Source: Olivibacter sp. SDN3
GTDB taxonomy: Bacteria > Bacteroidota > Bacteroidia > Sphingobacteriales > Sphingobacteriaceae
Direction of reading: 5' to 3'
Assembly: GCF_014334135.1 (NCBI RefSeq)
Contig: NZ_CP060497.1
Span: 620,001 to 684,000, forward strand
Length of the DNA: 64,000 nt
Part shown: piece by piece, positions 58,613 to 64,000 of the stretch
How the letters are laid out: every line of letters starts with the position of its first letter
Position numbering within the stretch: the first letter of the stretch is position 1
Program-made: the position numbers and the translations under genes
The notes under the pieces: generated by a model
Told to the model about the DNA's origin: nothing
Seen by the model: the letters and a program-made list of their open reading frames with translations, nothing else
The model's database searches: none

Positions 58613-61111
58613 CTAGTTCATATCTTTTTCCAGCATTTTGATAAAATATCCACCCACCACAGCTCTTGCCCTGAAGTTCATCACCTTGGCATCAGTGGTT
58701 TCGTGCCAATCGCTAATAGGAGCACGATCGGACGTTTCATTGGCATACTTCCATATGGGATCGACAAAAGTTTGGAAATCTGCATCGTCAGCCAGCGTTG
58801 CCGTCCACAATACCCAATCTGATTTGGTGTAGGTTTTCCTGCTATCCAGCGGTAGCCCATAAGTCTCCTGTTTTGTTTTATAATAAGCAATTTCCTTTTC
58901 CACCACTTCTTTAGGAAAGATATCGAGCTTTAAGAGCTTATCCCAGATCAAATTATACTTCTGGCTCCATGTATCTTGTTGACCGAAAGCCAAGGTGTAG
59001 TGGTCGCCATTATCTGCCAATTCCATCCATTGTTTGGCCATATCTCTGGCGGTTGCAAAGCTCTCCCTGGCTTCTTCTTCTTTGCCTAACATTTCGGCCA
59101 ACTTCGCATAAGCGGCTACGCCCATGATCGCTTTCATCGAAAGATTCGCGTTTCTTGCCAAGTGTCCGGCAAAATCATCCGTACATAGCTGATTAGCCGG
59201 ATCCAGACCATCTTTCTTTAAATAATCTGTCCAAGTGGTTAGTGTCTCCCAGTGCTTATTAGCAAAATCAGCGTTACCATCCCGCACCGCTACCGCGGCA
59301 GTTACTATAAGCATATTTCCCGCTTCTTCCACAGGCATATCTTCACCATAGGTTTGCCCATTAGCCAAGGGATAAGTCCCTACGTCATGTGCGGGAAATG
59401 GTTTTTTCCAGCGCCCACTTTCTGCATATTCAAAGATGAAACGCAGTAAACCTTTTGCCAGCTCCGTATTATACAGCAAGAATAAAGGCGATGAAGGGTA
59501 AGTAATGTCCACCGTACCGATCGATCCGTTTGAAAAATTCTCCTTCGAGAAAAAGAAAAGATCCCCATTCGTATTTGCCACCATTTTATGCGCCGCAATC
59601 GCTTGTCGATAAGCCAATTCGCACAATTCGGCGTATTTTTTCCCACCAGCTTTCTCAGCGTCGGCAAACAATTGCTCATCGAATTTTTTGCAATCGGCCA
59701 TTAATCTGGAATAATCGTCCTGCGCAGCCTTCAACATTGCCGGACCTGAACTTTTTCCATCTCTATTCCACCACGGCCTAAGGTTCTTACCAAAGTATTG
59801 TACGGAGTATTCATCGTCATATGCCAATGTCACGTGCGATGACGTTGGTGAAGACACGTCACCAAGATCCATTTCCACGCCAATCATGACATCGGCTGCA
59901 CTACCTGTCGTAGCATTTGCTGAAGTTCCTTCTTGATCAGCGATCGCCGCCACCAAGTCGTTGATTTTATGAGGGAGAGGTTTTACAGCTGATTCTGCAT
60001 CTACCGCGAGGTAAGCTTTACCCCAATCGATGCGCACATTGTCACCTTTTTTACCTAGTAATTGCTGCGCGGTAGTACCAACCGATTGTATCAACAAGCC
60101 GTCGGTCGTTTCCACGGCTGTCTGTACTTCCTGGTTCGGTTTATCCGTACCTATGGTACCGGATAAAGCCAGCCACAACTTGACATCATGCGCTTTATTA
60201 TCTGCTGATTTTACGTTAAAGGTAACGTAAGATGCAGGTCTAGCCAATACTTCGAGCTGATCCATCAACAGTGGTGATGTAAAGGTTAGATCGAGCGCTA
60301 CTTCGCCAGCCTGAAAAGTATATGCTGTTTGCGTAGCAGTAAGATTAACTGACTGCTGTTTAGCCAACTGCGTTTCAATTAACTTTCTTTCGTGGATAAT
60401 GCCCACATCGATAAACGCTCCGCCACGATCGTTTCTACAATGTACCGCTAATACATTTTCTCCCGATTTCAACGCTTGTAGGCCATTAGCTGGAATTTCT
60501 TTTTGTGTATAATCTAAAATAAATTCCGCATCTTCGTAGATCAACTCACCATTTAAAAACACTTCCACAGCATCGTCGTGACTGATCAACAGCTTTAAGT
60601 CTTCTCTTGCTGTTTCGGAAAAATCAAAGGTTCTTCGATACCAAATCTCTTTATCGTATAAAGATGCGGGTTTTACGGGGTTATCTCCGGAACCATCTCC
60701 GAAGGGTGCACTGCCTTGTTTCCAGGACTGATCGGAAAAGTTTGCTTGTTCCCAACCTTGTTCGGGCTCTTGGTAGGTATATTGAACGTTATATGACTCC
60801 TTCTGAGCGGTCGGCACCACCTCATCAATCACAGACAGCGGTTTTCCTGCCAATTGATAGATCTCACCATCTACCTGTGCAAGTGCAATCAATGCTTGAT
60901 CGGCTCCCGTCCAATGCTTAGTTTGTTGCTCATTCAACGTGTCGCCGAAAGACCATAAGCTAAAATAAGGATCATGCGTAATTAAGGGATAAGCAGGTGC
61001 TCTTAATTTTTCGTTTGCCTGAGTGGTCGACGAATCTGTCTGGTTACTACTGCAATTTGCGAATAAGGCCAGTCCCAGTAATAAACTATAAAAAAGCGGT
61101 CGTTTCTTCAT
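58613..61111 (-). CDS. Glutaminase-family (DUF4965/DUF1793) lipoprotein
   Basis: 832 residues, lipobox LFANC (Cys20). The N-terminal DUF4964/DUF5127 part (PLITHDPYFSLWSFGDTLNEQQTKHWTG) is interrupted at about 105-235 by a galactose-binding-like jelly-roll (WKQGSAPFGDGSGDNP, AVEVFLNGELIYEDAEFI). A DUF4965 and six-hairpin DUF1793 region follows with CTDDFAGHLARNANLSMKAIMGVAAYAKLAEML and DSRKTYTKSDWVLWTATL. Fungal relatives are called glutaminase A, but in PULs the barrel more likely acts on glycans. Catalytic role is uncertain. It is transcribed after GH127 with a 327-base gap holding a MITE-like element. Confidence 0.87.
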   Translation of the reverse strand: MKKRPLFYSLLLGLALFANCSSNQTDSSTTQANEKLRAPAYPLITHDPYFSLWSFGDTLNEQQTKHWTGADQALIALAQVDGEIYQLAGKPLSVIDEVVPTAQKESYNVQYTYQEPEQGWEQANFSDQSWKQGSAPFGDGSGDNPVKPASLYDKEIWYRRTFDFSETAREDLKLLISHDDAVEVFLNGELIYEDAEFILDYTQKEIPANGLQALKSGENVLAVHCRNDRGGAFIDVGIIHERKLIETQLAKQQSVNLTATQTAYTFQAGEVALDLTFTSPLLMDQLEVLARPASYVTFNVKSADNKAHDVKLWLALSGTIGTDKPNQEVQTAVETTDGLLIQSVGTTAQQLLGKKGDNVRIDWGKAYLAVDAESAVKPLPHKINDLVAAIADQEGTSANATTGSAADVMIGVEMDLGDVSSPTSSHVTLAYDDEYSVQYFGKNLRPWWNRDGKSSGPAMLKAAQDDYSRLMADCKKFDEQLFADAEKAGGKKYAELCELAYRQAIAAHKMVANTNGDLFFFSKENFSNGSIGTVDITYPSSPLFLLYNTELAKGLLRFIFEYAESGRWKKPFPAHDVGTYPLANGQTYGEDMPVEEAGNMLIVTAAVAVRDGNADFANKHWETLTTWTDYLKKDGLDPANQLCTDDFAGHLARNANLSMKAIMGVAAYAKLAEMLGKEEEARESFATARDMAKQWMELADNGDHYTLAFGQQDTWSQKYNLIWDKLLKLDIFPKEVVEKEIAYYKTKQETYGLPLDSRKTYTKSDWVLWTATLADDADFQTFVDPIWKYANETSDRAPISDWHETTDAKVMNFRARAVVGGYFIKMLEKDMN

Positions 61112-61168
61112 TGTTATTTATTTGTTTTAGTAAAATCCGTATCTTAAGTTAAACGTTAAATGTAAAGC

Positions 61169-61406
61169 AGTCTTGCCAGGCATTTTGCTTTTAAGCATTT
61201 TGGATACGCCACACAAATGTAGCGCTCGCGCTGCTCACGCCACAAGCTTGCTTTATGCGCATCCAAAAAAAGCGCCGGAAGCCCCGACAGGTTCTGTGCC
61301 CGTTGCAGACACGGCCTTGGAGGCGGTAGCGGAGCGCGCCCGGATCCATACGTGGAGCAAAGAGGGCAAAACCAATTTTGTTAAAAGCGAAATGCCTGGC
61401 AGTCTT
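61169..61406. mobile_element. MITE-like element with 20-bp inverted ends and 6-bp direct repeat
   Basis: Left end GCCAGGCATTTTGCTTTTAA (61175-61194) and right end TTAAAAGCGAAATGCCTGGC (61381-61400) are inverted repeats with one mismatch. Immediately outside both is AGTCTT (61169-61174 and 61401-61406), a possible target-site duplication. The 226-base core is markedly GC-rich and has no coding capacity of note. The structure fits a non-autonomous transposon; no matching transposase is in the window. Confidence 0.7.
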
Positions 61407-61438
61407 ATCTTCATCTCTGTTTTTTTAGGTGCCCCTAT

Positions 61439-63496
61439 TTATTCATTTACGGTTGGAAAGGCTGTCACTCTTAACCTAGCCGCTCCCATAGGTACCAATT
61501 CAATTGCTTCTTCTTCCTGATTTTCGACAGCAACGGGGCTTTGCGGAAGCACCCCCGTTAAGCCATATTGATCAATCTTCCAATCGGCAATACGTTTCCC
61601 TTTCGCTTTCAAACTTATTGGAACATTTTCGAGCGTAAAGGGGAAGTCGTCTTTTGGCCATTCTTTTTCAACAAGCTCAAACACTTCTTCCGGATTTTGT
61701 CCATCATATATCAACCCGTAATTCCATGGAGATGCCGGATGAATTTCAAAAGATGGCCATTTTTCAGGATCAGCCGTGTCTTGCCATTTAGAATCGCCTA
61801 TTGCTGAGGCTTTACTGTCTTTTTGAATATAATTCTCTTTAATTTTTAAGGAATAGGTTAGTGGGCCGCGATTAATACTCACGCTATTTTTATGCTGCTC
61901 TGATTTTGTCACCTGTAGCTGCATCGGTAAGGTTAACACAACCTCATCGCCATCTTGCCATTCCCGCTCAATTTTTGCATAAGTCCCCGCCTCGAAACGT
62001 TCATTTATTTCTTCACCGTTTAGCTGTAATTTCGCTTCATTGCACCAAGCGGGGATACGTAGGTAGTAGGGAAAATGTACACCCCCATCAGTATGCAACT
62101 TAAAGACAATCTGATCCTCAAATGGATAGTTACTAACCGTTTCAACACGTATTTCCTTTCCATCTGCAACCTTTGCAGTTACCTCGGCAGCACTATATAG
62201 TAAGGCTGCAATGCCGTTGTCGGGTGTTGCCATAAACAGATGCTCTGCATAGTACGGCCAGCCTTGCGTATGGTTATGCTGACAGCATCTGGAGCTAAAG
62301 GGGTTCATCATCAGAAAAGGGCCGTTATTATCGATACCCGGGTGATGGTTTTTGCTATCGCTGATGGCCATATTCGGACTGGTGATATAACGCAGCGCTT
62401 TAAAGTCGGGCATAACTGCCGCGGGGTAGGTATTAAAAGCCACTTCTTCCGTATGGTCAGCCCAAAACGGGTCGCCTGTAATTCCCATAAGTATTTCATT
62501 AGAAGCCATCTGTTCAACCATGCCGCAGGTTTCAACGCCTTGCCTTGGATCAGTATACCCTTCCCTGGCATTTTCATCGGCACCGAACATTCCGCCCGGT
62601 ACATTTCCGTAACGTTCGCGGATTAAATGGAAATTATGATAAGTTGCGTCTACATCTGCCGGGTTACCCGTTTGCAGGAAGTAGGTGGCAGGCTCTCTAA
62701 AACACTGGGCAATATTCACGTTATGCCAATTCGGGAGATTATCTTTTTGTCGCCAATCAGCTGTATTCTTATGGATCTTATGCGCCAGGTCAAGCAACCA
62801 ATCCTTACCTTTTGTGCGGTTATACAACCAATAAATGCTATACAGATTGTCTCCCCCTCTACTATTCTCCCAATAATCTTTCAGCAATTGTTCGTCTGGT
62901 AATTTATACTGCCAATCAAAATATTTTTCCATCAAGGTCAAAACCCTTTCATCCTGACTGTGCTCATAATAAGATTGTAAGCACCAAAGCATAATCATGT
63001 TCCCCCAAAGATCAGGCTTTCCTTCTTTTATAACCATCGGGCCGAAGTAGCCGTCTTCCCGTTGACTCTCGATAGCAGCGTCTAACCATACTTTTGCTTC
63101 TTCTATTATTGCTTTATCTTCCAGAATATAGCCTAAATTGGCATATCCTTTCAGCCAATAAGGCACTTCCTCCCAGCCATGATCACCACTACCGTCTTTA
63201 CTCAACCAAGCGTTATTCTCCTTAGCAAGCCAGGCACTTATCTCTCCTAGCTGACCAGATAAGCCCTCACGCTGCAGCTCCAAATATTTAAGTAACCAGC
63301 CTTGGGGTTTGATACTTCCCACAGGTAGCTTGACGAAGTTTAGCGCTTGTAACGGTTTCCTATTAGACACATAATGTTGATTGACTGTTGTCGTATCGGG
63401 CCGTTCAACACTGCTTATCGTTTCCGTTGTTTTGTTGTTGCAGGCCGTAATAAAAAACAAGCCTGTCACATAGGGTATATATTGCTTTAACGTCAT
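61439..63496 (-). CDS. Glycoside hydrolase family 127 beta-L-arabinofuranosidase
   Basis: 685 residues (DUF1680 family). Signal peptide or lipobox at the start (LFFITAC, Cys18). The (alpha/alpha)6 barrel covers about 50-440 and carries ENSRGGDNLYSIYWLYNRT and WHNVNIAQCFREPATYF. The zinc ligands expected for GH127 are visible: Glu322-x-Cys324 in VETCG and the Cys404-Cys405 pair in SSRCCQHN. Glu308 in ADENARE is an acid/base candidate. C-terminal beta domains follow (YYLRIPAWCNEAKLQLNGEE). The enzyme removes beta-L-arabinofuranose, as on hydroxyproline-linked arabinans or pectic side chains. It starts 16 bases after the DUF3823 gene. Confidence 0.93.
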   Translation of the reverse strand: MTLKQYIPYVTGLFFITACNNKTTETISSVERPDTTTVNQHYVSNRKPLQALNFVKLPVGSIKPQGWLLKYLELQREGLSGQLGEISAWLAKENNAWLSKDGSGDHGWEEVPYWLKGYANLGYILEDKAIIEEAKVWLDAAIESQREDGYFGPMVIKEGKPDLWGNMIMLWCLQSYYEHSQDERVLTLMEKYFDWQYKLPDEQLLKDYWENSRGGDNLYSIYWLYNRTKGKDWLLDLAHKIHKNTADWRQKDNLPNWHNVNIAQCFREPATYFLQTGNPADVDATYHNFHLIRERYGNVPGGMFGADENAREGYTDPRQGVETCGMVEQMASNEILMGITGDPFWADHTEEVAFNTYPAAVMPDFKALRYITSPNMAISDSKNHHPGIDNNGPFLMMNPFSSRCCQHNHTQGWPYYAEHLFMATPDNGIAALLYSAAEVTAKVADGKEIRVETVSNYPFEDQIVFKLHTDGGVHFPYYLRIPAWCNEAKLQLNGEEINERFEAGTYAKIEREWQDGDEVVLTLPMQLQVTKSEQHKNSVSINRGPLTYSLKIKENYIQKDSKASAIGDSKWQDTADPEKWPSFEIHPASPWNYGLIYDGQNPEEVFELVEKEWPKDDFPFTLENVPISLKAKGKRIADWKIDQYGLTGVLPQSPVAVENQEEEAIELVPMGAARLRVTAFPTVNE

Positions 63497-63512
63497 ATTA
63501 AAAATTAAACGA

Positions 63513-64000
63513 TTACAATTCCAAACGTTGTACTGGTGTAAAGATCATATCTTCTACGCCTGCTATTTTAAGTCCGACCCGTGCAAAAATATAATTTTGC
63601 TCAGGCGTGAGCGATGGTACAGTAACTTGAAGAGAAACATTATCAAGCGATTCGATTTCACTACCGCTCAGCTCCTCATGCGCAACAGCTGTTCGCGTAT
63701 CCGTAAATAGGGTTTTCCCTACATAGAGTGTGATATGTTCGATATCCCGTGCGCGGTCATCGGTAATAACCTGTTCGACATTCAAGGTGGCATTTAGTTC
63801 TCGCCCATTTACGGATAGATTGGGATTTCGGAGCATATAGTATGGAAGCACTTCGATATCGAAGGTCGTATTTCCACGAACGGTAATATTTATGCTATCA
63901 CTTGGTGCTAGAAAGGGACCTTGATTAGCCTGAAATAAGGCTTTGTAATCCGCATCAAATAACAATGCGGCATAGGATCCATCCTGATCCACCGTTACGG
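63513..64000 (-). CDS. DUF3823 domain protein (3' part, truncated by window edge)
   Basis: The frame is open to the window end, giving at least 162 residues. It contains NQGPFLAPSDSINITVRGNTTFDIEVLPYYML, the end of the first beta domain of DUF3823. The second Ig-like domain follows with ITDDRARDIEHITLYVGKTLF and the C-terminal NYIFARVGLKIAGVEDMIFTPVQRLEL. DUF3823 proteins in PULs are normally encoded directly after a susD gene and may be surface lipoproteins that bind glycans. The N-terminal signal is outside the window. A methionine-like GTG at 63992 is internal and not the start. Confidence 0.85.
   Translation of the reverse strand, partial: VTVDQDGSYAALLFDADYKALFQANQGPFLAPSDSINITVRGNTTFDIEVLPYYMLRNPNLSVNGRELNATLNVEQVITDDRARDIEHITLYVGKTLFTDTRTAVAHEELSGSEIESLDNVSLQVTVPSLTPEQNYIFARVGLKIAGVEDMIFTPVQRLEL

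Overview
The window looks like chromosome of a Bacteroidota, most likely a member of the Sphingobacteriaceae. The evidence is the TAnnTTTG-type -7 promoter boxes, SusC/SusD pairs, a hybrid-type sensor/AraC regulator, a 16S 3' end with intact anti-SD, and the gene content. Genus cannot be fixed from the sequence alone. Protein-coding DNA is AT-rich, while the rRNA operon and its spacers are clearly more GC-rich.

Region 1 (1-20652) is mostly housekeeping: the 5' part of uvrA (cut by the window edge), an ECF sigma factor, an APP1-like phosphatase, a lipid kinase, a Fic protein with operator-like repeats in front, tRNA-Met(CAU), a START-like protein, an LptF/LptG permease, ribBA, tamB, tsaD, recA, nth and a secreted subtilase. 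An IS1182-type insertion sequence with a frameshifted transposase sits between the terminators of ribBA and tamB.

Region 2 (20870-26370) is a complete rRNA operon on the minus strand, 16S - tRNA-Ile(GAU) - tRNA-Ala(UGC) - 23S - 5S. It has two tandem promoters, a recognisable 16S processing stem and a perfect 26-bp palindromic terminator.

Region 3 (26537-35859) has an rRNA m5C methyltransferase and then a hexuronate catabolism cluster: a LacI regulator, uxaC, uxuA and an SDR-type mannonate oxidoreductase on one side, kdgK and eda on the other. Together they convert glucuronate through fructuronate, mannonate and KDG to KDPG, then pyruvate and glyceraldehyde-3-phosphate. A Tat-exported Gfo/Idh/MocA protein overlaps eda tail to tail.

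Region 4 (35997-64000) is a large polysaccharide utilisation locus. It has two SusC/SusD pairs, a two-component sensor and AraC-type response regulator that form one hybrid protein split by a single in-frame TAA, a tandem-domain GH43, a second GH43, aldose epimerase, GH2, a GH5-like enzyme, a DUF4965 glutaminase-family protein, a GH127 beta-L-arabinofuranosidase and a DUF3823 protein. The GH43/GH127 content points to arabinose-containing plant glycans, and the neighbouring glucuronate pathway would suit a uronic-acid-decorated substrate. A shared sequence block lies about 100-130 bases upstream of both susC genes, and part of it is repeated at the same distance before the enzyme operon; it is a good candidate for the regulator's binding site. 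A roughly 230-bp MITE-like element with 20-bp inverted ends and a 6-bp direct repeat sits between two of the enzyme genes.
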